A DNA stretch of 64,000 bases from Dermatemys mawii (taxonomy: Eukaryota; Chordata; Testudines; Dermatemydidae): assembly GCA_007922305.1 (NCBI GenBank), contig ML677348.1, positions 22,422,124 to 22,486,123 on the forward strand, given 5' to 3'. This document shows, piece by piece, positions 9,261 through 21,899 of the stretch. How positions within the stretch are numbered: the first letter of the stretch is position 1; the number at the start of each line of letters is the position of its first letter. The notes under the pieces were generated by a model. It searched no databases, had not been told where the DNA came from, and worked only from the letters and a program-made list of their open reading frames with translations. The position numbers were made by a program, and so were the translations under genes.

Positions 9261-12092
9261 AACTCAGGCAATAATCAGGAAAGGGAGAAAAGTGGAAGAC
9301 TCCATGATGGGGACCTTGATCTAATTTACATGAGCAATGCTTAGATACTGTGGTAATGGGCATAGTAGAAAAGTTGAAAATAGAAAGACAGAAATAGAAA
9401 GATATTCTGGGTCAAATTCCACTCCCGAATGTGCACATGTGGCTCTTATTAACTTCAGCTGCTGGTAGAGTTTTTCTCATAGTGAAAGGTCATCCACAAG
9501 CATTTTAGTAACTTCTGAGTAGAATTTCATTTCAGTCACAGATACACACCTCTTCATTTGTTTTTCATCATCATTTATGCACAGCACTGTTTTGTTTTTA
9601 TGGATGTTTTTGGGAAGTGACTTTGATTTGGGTAATCCCAAGCCAAAATAAATTTAAATAACAAAATCAAATTAATTTCACATGAAAGCACATGTAATTT
9701 ATAAATGTTGGGTCACCTAGTCAGGGTAAACAAACATGCGGTGAATCACACAATTTGAACATTGATCTCTGAACATCAAATACTCCAAAGGAATATTCTC
9801 AGTGAACGGTTCATAAGGAGTCCATAAGTCTGAAGTCTGTGTATACAAAGCATTTATTGAATAAGTCTGGATATTCACATACTCATAGTATGCTTCTGAA
9901 TCAGAACACAACTTGAAAATTTCAAAATTCTTCACAAGGAAAATTCCATATTTTGTTTGTTTCTAGTCAATTGAAAGATTTTGTTTCAATTTCAACTTTT
10001 TTTCAAAACAAAATGTTTCATTCAGAAAGTCAAAATGGGGTTGTCAGAATTTTCCCCTCTGGGTTTTCTTTCAGAATGAAAGTCCAGTGAAAACAACTGG
10101 ATTTTGCAAAGCATTTTGATGCTGATGACACTGTGTGTTTAGACAGAATAGAGCACCATTGAAATTTCTCCAACCAATTGTTTTCTACTTTTTTTTCCCT
10201 TGAGCCTTTAATATGTTTCTATCCATTTATGCAATACATATTTTAAAAAAATATTAAAGCTAATGTTAAAAAATTATATAGTCACATGTTAAGAAAAGTG
10301 TGTCTGTACATCTGGGTATAGTGGATAGATTATGCACAAATAAAGAGTCTGTTTTTAAAGTCGTAAGATACATACACTGTAGTGCATAATCATCAATAAC
10401 TCAAATTAGGTGAATACATTTAAGAATACAGTTTAGATATGTACCTGAATACTTGTATGCTAATCACTCATGAAAAGTTGTTCAGAGAGTTGGTTGTGGA
10501 AAGCAAATATAGCTATGAGTGAAGATTGTCCCTCAGTAATTTCAAATTTAGGGTAGGCTGTCCATTTAGAAAATACAATCCAGGAGAAAAGTAATTCAGT
10601 TACTTTCCGCACTGCACTTCTCCTCAGCACTCCAGCTCATCATCCCTCTTGGTATTGCTGATGTCTGGTGATGTTTTCTATGTAGATTTAATTCATTCTA
10701 CTCTTGTTCCTCTTTTGTGTCTATGCCACATCTTTAAGCTCCATTCCTATAGTCCTATGTATATCTCCTGTGATGGTGACTTTTGGCATGTGAAGCGGTG
10801 TTAACAAGGATCAGGTGCTGCTATTGTTTATGAAAGTACTAGGGTTCATTTTACTAGCTGTGACGTGCTGATAAAAAGCCCAGGAGTGTGTACATTACAG
10901 TGAAGCTCTTATATTTAGCAGATGAAAAGGCAATACTGTACCTGTAATGAGGCTTGCTCATGGAAAACCCCTTCAAGTTGTTTTTAGCAGTGCTGCATTA
11001 GTCATCCTTAAAATGCTGCCAACAGTTCTGTACTTCTGGCTTGAATCACCCAGTGTGTGAGAACTGTTTTGGAAGCTGTGCAGTGTTAAATAGCAACTCC
11101 CACTTTACCTCAGGTGTCGAGGTTATTTTAGGAAACATGAGCTAACATTCCAGACAACTTCTTGTTCTCAATTTAAAGGACCTGTATCATTCTTTCTGTG
11201 TGCTGCAGTTTATTTGGAAGACCAAAAGATGGATGATGGCAATGCTTCACATTTGTGGACCCTGTTAAGATGTTGCATATATTTGGATTTCTGCCTAACT
11301 GGGTTTGAGAGAATGTGAGAAGCACTGGGGGAAAGAGAAAGTAGACAGAAGGAATGAAAAGGAAATCTACTGTGGAGAAATAGCAGATGTTCAAAGATAG
11401 ATGGCTAAAAAGCCAAGCGCCTGCGAGTGCTATCTAGTAGTAAACACAAAGTGCCTGATTCCACCAGTTCTGTTTATACTGAGTAGTAACTTGCTCCGCA
11501 AATGAGCCATTTGATTTCAAGGAGACTAATTGTTTAAGAAGCTACTATTGGTCAGTATGAGTAAGGGTTGCAGAACGGGGGTCCAAAGAGAATGAACAAA
11601 GTCAAATATGGACCTGCAAAAACAATCAAGGATAAGAAAGAGGCATTCACTGCCCACGCCTGTGTATCTGTATCCACAGACTGTGTTTCCTGTGCTGGGG
11701 AGAAGGGGGGACACAATTGAGAGCACAATCTAGCATTCATGGAAATGTAACAGTTGGCAGTGTAGCTGGATTGACTGGTTATGTGGAGGACAGGGAACCA
11801 TAGCTGTACTGGGAGTCACAAGATAGGAGACTGAAAGCTCAGTTACGTGAACTGAGCTGAAGTTAAAAAAGGCTGCAAGTTGGTTCAATTCATGTACTAG
11901 CTAAAGTTTGGGCAGGTTCTTTCTCAGATTGATTCACCCATCCCTAATTTAAATAAAGATTTCCAGAGAGGAAAGGCTTAAGATTTTTGCCATTGGTTCT
12001 ATTGACCTTAGAATAAACAATTATTTTAAAATAAGGTGTATATGGCAGTGTGAGCATGTGATGAAAGAGCACATCACAGGGCAGATTTAAGG
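9261..12092. other. no recognised gene
   Basis: AT-rich. 9950-10110 holds an aaattt-rich degenerate repeat. Short frames (9717-9935, 11173-11394, 11526-11740) show nothing recognisable. Confidence 0.5.
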
Positions 12093-12220
12093 CAGTGGTG
12101 TTGGAACAATTTTTATAGCGGGGGTGCTGGGAGCCACTGAATAAAACTTCAAACCCTGTATATAATGGAAACCACTTCAAACCAATATTTTACACAGTGA
12201 TACAGATTCCAGCACCCCTG
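12093..12220 (+). mobile_element. short hAT MITE, family B
   Basis: A 128-bp element with terminal repeats cagtggtgttggaa / ttccagcacccctg and a perfect 8-bp target duplication atttaagg (12085-12092 and 12221-12228). An exact 29-bp stretch near its right end (12184-12212) recurs outside any MITE at 12968-12996. Confidence 0.9.
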
Positions 12221-12638
12221 ATTTAAGGTGGTTGGAAGAACCTTGAGCTTGCTAAATCTCTCTTGAGCTACCCCAGTGGCGCAGATGGGACTTGAGTGTG
12301 TATTATGAGGGCAGCTGGGGTTCTCTGCCATGGGGGAGTCCCCAAATGGCACACAGCCAGCATAGCTGCCTAAGGAGGAGTAGAATGGTACGTAGGCCGC
12401 AAGCTGGCCCTCTGTAGAGGGTATAAGCACGCTGGGATTGCTTGGAGTGCAAGGCACAATGCAGTTGGACAATCTTCTCCCTTGTTTCCATGTTGTGGCT
12501 ACTGCAGTAGTATTCCAAGGGAACCTTCTAAACCTCTGAGTAGTGTTTTCAAATACAGCTGCTATAGTAATAGTCTAATGCTGCCTCGTCTGTGATGTTT
12601 CATGGACCCTCTCTTGCTTATAAAATGTAAGCCTCAAT

Positions 12639-12762
12639 TAGGGTGACCAGATGTCCCGATTTGATAGGGACAGTCCTGATTTTGAGGTCTTTTTCTTATA
12701 TAGGCTCCTATTACCTCCCGCCATCTCCTGTCCCAATTTTTCACATCTGTCTGGTCACCCTA
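12639..12762 (+). mobile_element. short hAT MITE, family A, copy 2
   Basis: A 124-bp copy with tagggtgacc / ggtcacccta ends. Flanks gcctcaat (12631-12638) and gcctcagt (12763-12770) agree at 7 of 8. It lies in otherwise unrecognised DNA. The open frame at 12651-12911 starts inside it and is not a gene. Confidence 0.92.
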
Positions 12763-12967
12763 GCCTCAGTGAGTTTGTGAAAAGCCTTGGTAAAATAAAA
12801 ACATACCTTCCTGATGCTTTTCTTAATGCGAAAATCACTAGGGCAAATTCAGTTGAAGCTATGACAGTTTATACTAGTAAGGAATCTGCCCCATATTTTC
12901 TGTATTTGTGAAGTCACCTGCTAGAAAGTATTAAAGTTACAAACGGGATTGATAAAGGTTATAAAGG

Positions 12968-12996
12968 AATATTTTACACAGTGATACAGATTCCAG
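12968..12996 (+). repeat. 29-bp exact repeat of 12184-12212
   Basis: Starts aatattttacacagtg and ends cagattccag. It is identical over 29 bases to a segment in the right part of the hAT MITE at 12093-12220, about 780 bp upstream and in the same orientation, and stops at the same point where the MITE end begins to differ. Confidence 0.85.
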
Positions 12997-13253
12997 AATT
13001 ATGGGACTTAATTGAAAAGAAATAAGAAACTTAAATAAAAAATAATAGCAAACTTCAAATGGGGAATGTGGGTAGAATTATTAATTCTGCTGTTTACTTA
13101 TATAGCATTTTTGTGATCTTTTCTATAGAACTTTTGGATCAACATGTAGAATTTGTAATACAGAATTATATCCCTGCTATTGAATTCTGTTCTTTGGTTT
13201 AAAGTTGGATGTAAAATTTCTCATTCCCTAGTCAGTCCTATAGAAGTTTTTCA

Positions 13254-13365
13254 TATGGGAAACTGAGGCAGAGAGGTTAAGTGACTTGACCAAAGCCACC
13301 ATTAGAACTCAGCTGTTTCTTGCATACAGTCCCAGTCTCAAGCCACTAGACCACACCTCTCTTTA
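13254..13365 (-). repeat. MIR SINE fragment
   Basis: Reverse orientation MIR: gggaaactgaggcagagagg, then ttaagtgacttgaccaaagc, then agccactagaccacacctct at the tRNA-like end. Confidence 0.75.
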
Positions 13366-15027
13366 CAAGGGTTAATAAAGATAAGGAATGCATTATTGGG
13401 AAATGGAAACAGAGTACTGGGAAATTAGTTTGATGGATAGATCTATTTCTGGAGAAGGAGGGGATTGAGAAGTGCAGTAAACAAAAGTGGGAAGGCAGAT
13501 TAAGGGAGTCCTGGAAAACTATGAAAGTTGGGCAAGATGCTGTTTCCTTGTTGTAGAAACTTTGTATTTTTATATATGGAAAGAGTGCGAGTGTCCTCAT
13601 AGTTTAGTGGATCTGTGAGTTTGTTCATCTCTCGCCTAATCCTGTTTACATGTGTGTTTGTATAGAGCAAATACTTTCTTTTGTGAATCGAGTAAAGATC
13701 AACCCCTGCTGAGTCATGCTTGAAATATACACGGGGGAAATCCTCAACACCAAATCCCATGTTGTTCCATAGAGCAACCAGATATCTTGCTGTGTAGCCT
13801 AAAGACATTTAACTTTCTGCAGATCAGCGCTCTGTCAGGTTGTGGGCTCCTTTGAGTGAATGTATATCGAAGGTGCTCAGCCCTTTTGTCCAGGGATCAC
13901 TGGTGGTAGATGGTAGAGAGCTGATTTGTCACATTCTGCCTCCTCCTCTGATTTTTTCCAACCACTAAACTGCCCTAAAAAAATCTAGCAGTACATTCCT
14001 TACTTTCTATGTAGACAATTGTTGTAGTTGTCACAGGGATGTTATACCATTGTACATGGGAGGAAAAGAGGTTTGTAGGATTGTGAATAGAGGTAGCCAG
14101 AAAATGGAATTTCCCTCCCATGAAAAACATTGAAGGGGGAAGGAGGGGAGGGAGAATTGTCCTAAATTGGGATGAAAAGCAAAAAAAAAAGATTATTTTT
14201 TTTTTTGTGGGAGGAAAAATTCTGAAAAATTCCATTTTGAGAGAACTGAAAATATATTTTTCAGCTTGTGCCTGGCTGCCCAGTTCCCTGGTGAGCTGGT
14301 GTGGTGAGTCAACCAGCCCCTGGAGGCAGGGAGGCAGGGAGCCCCGGCTGGCAGGAAACCAGGTAGGCTGCCTGATTCTCATTGAAAGTATCAATAGATT
14401 CAATCCTGTCTAATCAGCGTTTTCTAATGGAAAAATGTTCCCCTGGAAAATTTAAACCCATCTCTAATTGTGAATGTGAAGTACCCAGATTTGTACATGC
14501 ACATTACTCATGTGAAAGCAGAGTGGGATTGGACTGGTGTAAATGACAGCAGAATTGGGCCTCTACATTTTAGTGGTGTGACAGATGTGGAATGTATTGC
14601 GTGCGGCTCTGGTAAATACAATTAAATTTTTTTTTCCAGAGTACACTGAGTCATTTTGTAAAGTACATGCCAAGTGTGCAATGTGGTACCAGGTCAAAAG
14701 CATGCAAGGCTTTATGATCAAATTATATTCTGCCAAGTTAATTCAGTTCCATATATCATGAGATCATAATGTGCTATATTATGTCTTTCAATAATATTGT
14801 AATCAGATTGCTGTGATAGACTAAAAAAGCTGAGGCGTTGTACTTCAACACAATGACAAAATTCTCAGTAATGTCCTCTTGCAGAATTCTGTAACCCCTC
14901 TGAAGGGGCAGAATTGGGTCTGGCATTGGATCAAATTCTACTTCCAGCTCAGTAGTGCAGCCCCACTCAAGCCAAGCAGGTGATACTTGTGAAACTGAAA
15001 CTGAGGACAAAATCTGACCCACTTTGT
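13366..15027. other. no recognised gene
   Basis: 14095-14245 and 14400-14460 hold an A/T-rich degenerate repeat with aaaattcc/ggaaaatt motifs. Frames of 102-144 residues (13500-13808, 13975-14403, 14774-15208, all minus) have no recognisable domain; the last one overlaps an L2-like tail. Confidence 0.5.
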
Positions 15028-15130
15028 AATAGATTATAAGCTCTTTGAGGGAAGGGACAGTCTTTGTATGGAGCCCTGATCTTGCTTCAGGACGTGTTGC
15101 ACTGCTATAATACAAATAATAGTAAGAACT
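15028..15130 (+). repeat. L2-like 3' tail
   Basis: Pattern agattataagctctttgag, then ggaagggacagtctttg, ending in ataatacaaataatagtaag. This is the sort of 3' tail seen in L2 LINEs and the SINEs that use them. A similar tail lies at 16385-16475. Confidence 0.55.
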
Positions 15131-15337
15131 GATGGAGAATTCAGAATTTCTTATCTCATATTCTGGAACAGACAGAAACAAGTGAGACGTAGCCACAGAG
15201 GCAGTCACTTGTCATCCTGGAGGTGTACATTTAAGCTCTTCTTCAGTAGTTCTGCAATGCTTCATTTCTTTCATTGTATCCAATGACAATAAAAATGATT
15301 GGTCTGAGAACTGACTAGCTCAGGGAGGAGGATTATT

Positions 15338-15425
15338 GGGTCAGATCCTCACCTGGTATAAACTGGCATAAATCCACTGAAGTCTCTTGAGCAAAGTGGA
15401 TTTACATCAGCTGAGGATCTGGCCC
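15338..15425. mobile_element. 88-bp palindromic MITE
   Basis: Inverted ends gggtcagatcctcacctggt / cagctgaggatctggccc give an almost complete palindrome, flanked by ATT on both sides (15335-15337, 15426-15428). Partial relatives lie near 14521-14560, 17620-17652, 40440-40480 and 49541-49590. It fits the old amniote palindromic DNA-transposon families. The superfamily is not certain. Confidence 0.7.
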
Positions 15426-16276
15426 ATTGGATTTAAAGAGAGAGGTTTACATTCATTTTCTAATTATTCACTGTAAACATATTTCTGGAATTCATAATCC
15501 TGTAGTTGTTTACCATAGCAGTGGACCTGAATCCTCTGTCATCAAGCAGCACTATTGTAAGGGGCAATTGTAAGGGGCATTGTAAAGTCAGAAAGTGGAA
15601 TCATTTGAACTGTTGTCACAAGACCCAGTGGGGTTGCCTCTTGAATGATCCCAAGATTTAAGCCTTGAAAACAGTTTAACATTCTGTGACCCACCTTATA
15701 GTTTTCCTAATCCATCTCTTTGTAAATGCATGTTCCCAAGGGGGCAGAAGGGGTTGGGGGAGAGCTATATGCGACACACAGGAGATCTGTGCTTTTACTG
15801 TGTTTACATGAAGTGGGTAGGGGGTGCTGGCAGGCTAAGTGGATTAAATACTGGCCTTGTCAGCTGACAAACAGGAGGAGCAGTCTGACCTAAGGACCTA
15901 AGTAAAATGAGATTATTTATTGGCCATTGTGATGGGGAAAAAACTGCATTGGTCCAAGAGCTATGTGTACTAGCCACTGTTGGCAATTGAGACCATCTCT
16001 GGTTATGCCCTGAAAGCCACCAAAAGTGTTGGAATCTTCAGATTCCTATAAAACCCAGGAAGTGGCCCCAGAATCCAGCGGGTATGTCTCTCGGCACTCA
16101 AGTGCTATGGCGTTAGCTGAATGTTGACTCACTGAAATGAGTCTATTCTGAATCCTGCACAGAGTTAGTTTGTTTAGGGAAATGATGCTGGGCTCACTTT
16201 TTCCATGATGCCCACAAGAAGTGAACTCTTAATATTAACACTTAAAACACCAGAACAACAAACAAACCTCCAAGTT

Positions 16277-16345
16277 ATAATAATAATAATATTTAATAAT
16301 AGTAATACTTAATAATGGTAATAAATATAATTAATATTCTCTCCT
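16277..16345. repeat. TAA-rich microsatellite
   Basis: taataataataatatttaat and further AAT variants. Confidence 0.85.
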
Positions 16346-16384
16346 CTGGGTACTAATGCATCTTATTTGCTTTTTGCCTGGCCT

Positions 16385-16475
16385 GCAGGCTGTAAGCCCT
16401 GGAGGACAGGGACTGTCTTTAATTTGTAGTTTGTATGTTGAAAGAACATTGCCAGAGTTTCATAAATAACAACAA
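16385..16475 (+). repeat. L2-like 3' tail
   Basis: ctgtaagccctggaggacag, then ggactgtctttaatttg and a degenerate A-rich end with cataaataacaacaatgg. Same pattern as 15028-15130. Confidence 0.5.
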
Positions 16476-19400
16476 TGGCTCTGAGCACAGGCCCAGAATG
16501 TCATCTTCAGTTCCATCTAACATCTTTTACCAGCTTTCTCCACACATGGCACAGATTGTATTCATCACATGCAAAATCTTTCAAGTTTTGAAAACAAAGG
16601 CTCCACTCACTATTCCTTGAAGTCTACAGCATATACTGATTTCATGATCACCAATTCAAAGTCAGCTGAGTGGGATTTTGATCAAACATTTACAGACAGT
16701 TTACTCCTCCATAAATAACTTCAGTTCCAAAGGGCAATGACTGAAAAAGTTCTGACTTGTAGCAATCAGGGGTTGAGAACGGGGTGGCTCACTCAACTTT
16801 AGTTAGTGTCACTACCACAATCACAACCTCTCTTTGTAGTTTCTCGGTGTGTGTAACTAAACAATAGAAGCCCTGGTTCAATGGGAACTGTCTGTTTTAA
16901 AATGGCAATTGCAACCGGCCTCCTCCGGCTGGCTTCAGAGCCAGGTTAGTCATATCTTATCGTTCTAATGTGGCAGGAGTTAACAGCTTAAGGGATGGAA
17001 ACTGGTCTGAAAGTCTCAAGGAAGATAAGACTTGGGAAGGAAGGTTTAGGCCAAATAAGAAATCAGATTTCATCAGGCTTCTTGGAAACAAGTTGACCTG
17101 AGACTTGTTATCCGTTTCTAAATTTGGCCTTTTCATTTTCCATGTACAGGAACTAATGACGACAGCGGCACAAATCCCTGGTGAATTTAGACAAACAAGT
17201 CAGTGGTTGAGTGTCTGTCTTTATTATTGGTCCAAGACATGTCAAGTGTTATAAACATGATTCATGACAACTTTAATTAAGGTAATGACTGTGGAAAGAA
17301 TAGCAAAAGGCCGCTCATTCCTTTTTCACAAAATGAAATGAAACTAATTTCTGAACCATTTTCCTTTATTTTATTGGTGGAGGGATAAATATGGCTCTCC
17401 TTCACTGGATTTCTGTTTCCTGCCAAGGATTTCCTACAAAGGGCTATGTCAATATTTATTACTATTCTTTGATGGTGTTAATATAGCTTGGAAAGAAACC
17501 AAGGTAGTTTTTGGTTTGGATTAGTTAAGTTTCTCCAGAAACCAGCTGAAACGATATACAATGGACCATACTATTTTCAGATGGTGAAAATTGGAATGGT
17601 TCTCTTGAAGGCAATGAAATTACACCAATTTATACCAGTTCGGGATCTGGCCTACAATAATTCCATTGCCGTACTAATGTGTTTGCTTATTTAATATTTT
17701 GCTCCTTGGACAACTTCATCAAATGCACATCTTAGTTATACTGTACAATATTACAATATCATTGATGACTACCTTTAATATGATACACTTAAAGACACAA
17801 TGTCAGGTGAAATTTTCCCCAAAATATAGGTCTTCTAAAAATATTTTTTTTTCAAAACCTTTGACATGTTTTTATGACATTAAATAAAAATTAAAATGTA
17901 AACAGTTTTATAAACCAAAAAAACACATTCTCCTATAGTGTTTGCAACCCAAACATTGCAGGTTTGTGTTATAGGGTGAAAACCAGAATGTGAAATTGAT
18001 TAGTTATTGGGAGAGAGGTTCACAGTTTCCAAAGGGATTTAGGAGAACAAGTCCAAATTAACTTTCAACAGAATTTATACTCTTACATTTTTTCTGTCAT
18101 ATTTGAAAGTCCCACATGCAGAATAGAAATAAAAATGAAATTCACTACTCTGCTTTTATTGTCCAAATTGAGAGAGGTAAACAAGCGGCTCAGTTTTAAC
18201 GATCTGCCAGATTATTCATAGCATTCAGACGGATTTAAAAAAAATAAATTTGTGAGCAGATTTTTTTTCCACAGGCATAAATGGCAGGTAGGCACCAAAC
18301 TGCCATATATGCTTTGGAAGATCTCCCCCCTAATTTTTAACCTTACGTGTTCCCTATCGTTTAAAGCAGCAGAAAACACAGAGCAGTCATAATTTCAGGT
18401 TGCCTCCTGCCCTCTGTAATTAAAGCATCCCTTTTAGTGTGAAACTTCTGTTTGGCATTTTAAGATTTTTCTTATTGTACTGTATTATGATATTAATCTA
18501 ATATGAATGTTGTGGATCATTCTGGTTAAAAGTGAAGATGGATTTATCCAGGAGGTTCTCCCTGGAATTGGAGTTGCATTATTCTTTTTAAACATGCCAT
18601 AGAAATAAGTAATAAACCAAATCAATTTGATTTTATTTAGCAAAGATTTTGTCACACAACCATTGCATTCAAACTGATTTTTGTTAGAGACCGGAAAAGT
18701 GTGTGTGTGTTCGCATTGTGGATGTTTGTGGAAATTAATGGTGGTTATTTTGCATGCAAATACCCCAAAGGTCTGTGTGCTCTGTCATGCCGGGAAGAGA
18801 GCAGCAATCACAGTCATTTACACAGAACATTATATTAAGGGGGAAGTCTTGCTCCATTGTGCAAAGCCCAACTAAACGGGCTTTGCATAGATCACCAGTA
18901 CGAGGGTTATGGGGAAGGATTCCTCCTCCTAACATCAGAGCAGCCAGTCCGATTATAATAAAAAATGTTCCCAGCCCTGTGAAAATGACATAATTCTGCA
19001 ATAACGCCAAACACCATTGCTCCAGGCTGCAGCATTACGATAGACTTAAGTAGTGCTTTCAGTAGGAGCAGATTAGCTGAGAAACAGCTATAACTAACTT
19101 TATGAAGCTGTCTTTTTAAAACCAGTCAAAGCAGCTTCTGATACATAACCCTTTGTTCATTATATTCTGGGTCAAGACAGTGGCTACAGTTGCCATTGCA
19201 CCACATTGCAGGAGCGGGCAGGTCAGGGCTCCTATATATGCTGCATTTGTGCACCGACATTAGGAATGAGGATTCTGGACTAAGAGCAAGAAAGAACCAT
19301 TCTCAGTCTCATCCAATTTGTCAAAGCCCTGATCCTCTTATTGACTTTAATGAAAGTTGAAGGCACTCAGCACCACACAGGACTGGACCCAGGTAGACTA

Positions 19401-19574
19401 GCTTTCTGAAATAAACAGACTAGCATTGAATCATTAGTGCAACAACTATCTACTTTAATGTCATGTGAATTCCTTTGGAAGCCTGGTAAAATCCTGGTGC
19501 CAAAGGGCTGCTGAGCACTGTAGCAAAGGGAAAAGTATATTTTACTACCAGATTTTAGAAGACTTCTATCCCTA
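16476..19574. other. no recognised gene
   Basis: Mostly AT-rich, low in recognisable repeats. 16.85-17.25 kb and 18.18-18.7 kb read like single-copy DNA and could include conserved non-coding elements. Overlapping frames near 18681-19010 have no domain. Confidence 0.4.
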
Positions 19575-20158
19575 TCCCGAGCTGGATTAACTCTCCTGGG
19601 GCTATTAGATTTTGTGGGGCCCCAGTGTACAAGTCTTTTTCCTGGGAGGGAGTTTGGGTGCAGGAGGGGTCCGGGAGGGAGTTTGGGTTCAGGAGAGGGA
19701 TTTTGATTTGGGGTGGGGTGGTGGGAGTGCGAGATGCCAGCTCTGTCCAGGAGACACTTACCACAGGCAGCTCCTGGCTGGTGGCGCAGCAGGGCTCAGG
19801 CAGGCTGCCTGCCTGGCATACCCCCACCCTGCTCCTGGAAGTGGCTGGCTCCTAGAACGTCTCTGCAGCCCCTGGGAAACCGGCCAATGGGAGCTGTGAG
19901 GACGGTGCTGGGGGTGGGGGCAGCGCGTGGAGCCACTTCCCCGCCTTGCCTGGGGCCACAGAGACGTGCCAGCAGCCAGCCATTTCCGGAAGCGGGGTAG
20001 GGTCACAGCATGCAGGCAGCCTGCCTGAGCGCCCCGCTGTGCTGCAGGATTTTTAGCGGCCTGGAGTTGGAGATCGCTACCTGTGATTTATTTTTGTGTG
20101 GCCCCCTTGAGCTGAGGCCCTGGGCTTCAGTCCCGAAAGCCCCAGCCTTAATCCAGCT
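19575..20158. mobile_element. GC-rich hAT-like non-autonomous element
   Basis: Ends agctggattaa / ttaatccagct are inverted, with ggggct inside both. The interior has a G-rich part (19640-19740) and a ggccaatgggagctg module near 19880-19900 shared with the elements at 4157-4731 and about 48440-49108. I see no clear target duplication, so the exact limits and superfamily are inferred. Overlapping frames on both strands (19555-20006) are composition artefacts. Confidence 0.6.
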
Positions 20159-20236
20159 GTGTCCCCACCGAACCAATAATTGTTTCTAAACAATATTTTT
20201 CTCCTGAGGGTTGAACAAAGGACTTGAGTGACTCCT

Positions 20237-20479
20237 GGGTACGTCTACACTGCAACCTGAGATGTGATTGCAGCATGAGTAGACCTACTTGTGCTCACTT
20301 TGCCCACACTAGCTAAGAAAGGAGTGCAGATGCAATGTCGGCACTTCAGTGAGTACGCTGGGGACCTACATGGTGGCTCTCCCCTGCTGTCACATCTATG
20401 CTACTATTTTTAGCCATGCTTGTGTAGATATGTCTATTAATAGTGCAATCATACTTTGGATTGCAAAGTAGACATATGC
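20237..20479. mobile_element. PIF-Harbinger-like MITE
   Basis: Ends gggtacgtctacactgca / tgcaaagtagacatatgc match as inverted repeats with a few mismatches. The gtctacac core is typical of Harbinger-type ends in reptiles. The target duplication is not visible. Confidence 0.65.
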
Positions 20480-21623
20480 GGTGAAACAAGGTGGTGCACA
20501 CCTGCAGTTACAAGGGGGGAATCTGTGCAATGGAAACTACAACAAATAATTCAAGTGAAAAAATACCAAAGGTAGGAACGAAAGACTAAGACTAAAATGA
20601 TATTTTTCACTTCCTTTTTTTGGTTACAAAGACAATGGGAGTTTGGGATAATCAAAGAATACAGGATCAAGCACCAAAATAGCAACCTCTTCATCGCTTC
20701 TCTCTGCTAGGCTTGCTGTTTTTGTTCCTTTGCACTCAGTGTGGAAATACAGTACATAAAAACAGCCAGATCTTATGGTCCCATTTTAATCAAGGGAGTT
20801 TTACCCAAGGAAGGACTCAGCATGGACTGCAGACGTTGGCTCTTAGTCTTCAAGTAAGTATAAGATTGTAAGAAGCCTTATAAAGCCTGGATCCTTCAGC
20901 CATCTAAGTAAAACAGGATTTCCAAAGTCCCTAGCAATCTACATCATACTAACTAGCTGTGTCAGCTGTAGCAGAGCTGTTAAGGGAAATTGATCTCCTG
21001 CAGAATTTGGTATGTGATATCAATTCAGAGTTGTTGCGGGACCTTAGCAATCTCCTTTCGTGTTATTTCCTAGCATGATCAGTGACTGGAGGAATGTTAG
21101 AAATGAAGAGAATATTTCCATTTCTCCTGGTCACCCATCAACTGAGTATTGAAGCTCCTCAGTTTAACTGGTTTTCAGGTTTCTTTCTCCTAGAAAAGTT
21201 ACCAACTGCTGGTGTTTGAAAAGAGTTTCCAGTTTCATTACAAAGAAATGATACTTTCACCCGCAAACCTATGCAGCCAAATTTTCAGCAGTACTGTCTG
21301 TACTAACATCTCTGCCTCAATTCTAGGGTACCCATCCTCGACCCCTGGTGCCTGATTATCAGAGACGTCGAGGACCCACATCTCCTATTGATGTGAATGG
21401 CACTATTGGCTTGAAGACAGCTTGTCGGGTCCTTGGACTGTAAATACTTTGATTCTTTTCACTTAGGGCCAGGTGGTGACTTGGAACACATGCCTGGAGA
21501 GAGCAGGTAATAGCCCCCCTTACATCTCTGTGCAGGTCACCCAGACCCCAGTTATGCCGGAGGAAGCACCCACTTATTCTCCCCACACAGTAGAACGTAA
21601 GGAGATTCAGCAAATGGATGGTC
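20480..21623. other. no recognised feature
   Basis: Unremarkable mixed sequence. A short minus-strand frame at 21359-21613 runs to the edge of the Harbinger MITE and has no domain. Confidence 0.5.
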
Positions 21624-21626
21624 TTA

Positions 21627-21896
21627 GGGTGTGTCTAGGCTGCATTCAAAAGTATGATTGCAGCACATTAGATATACCTGAGCTAGCTTTGATAAAACCA
21701 TGGCAGTATGAGCAGCAGCATGGACTAGCCACTTGAATACATACCCTGAGGCCTGGGGGAGCTTGTACAGCCCATGCTGCCACCTGTGCTACCACAACTT
21801 CACTGCTATCATTATTTGGGTTAAGTAGATCAAAGCTACCTCAGGTGCATCTGCCCATTCTGCAGTCACCTCACCAATAGCCTTGCAGACATACCC
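21627..21896. mobile_element. PIF-Harbinger MITE with TTA duplication
   Basis: A 270-bp element with ends gggtgtgtctaggctgca / tgcagacataccc, flanked by TTA on both sides (21624-21626 and 21897-21899), the target size and sequence used by PIF-Harbinger elements. Confidence 0.8.
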
Positions 21897-21899
21897 TTA

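Noticed and set aside
14774..15208. 144-residue minus-strand frame
   Set aside because: It overlaps an L2-like tail read in reverse and has no domain.
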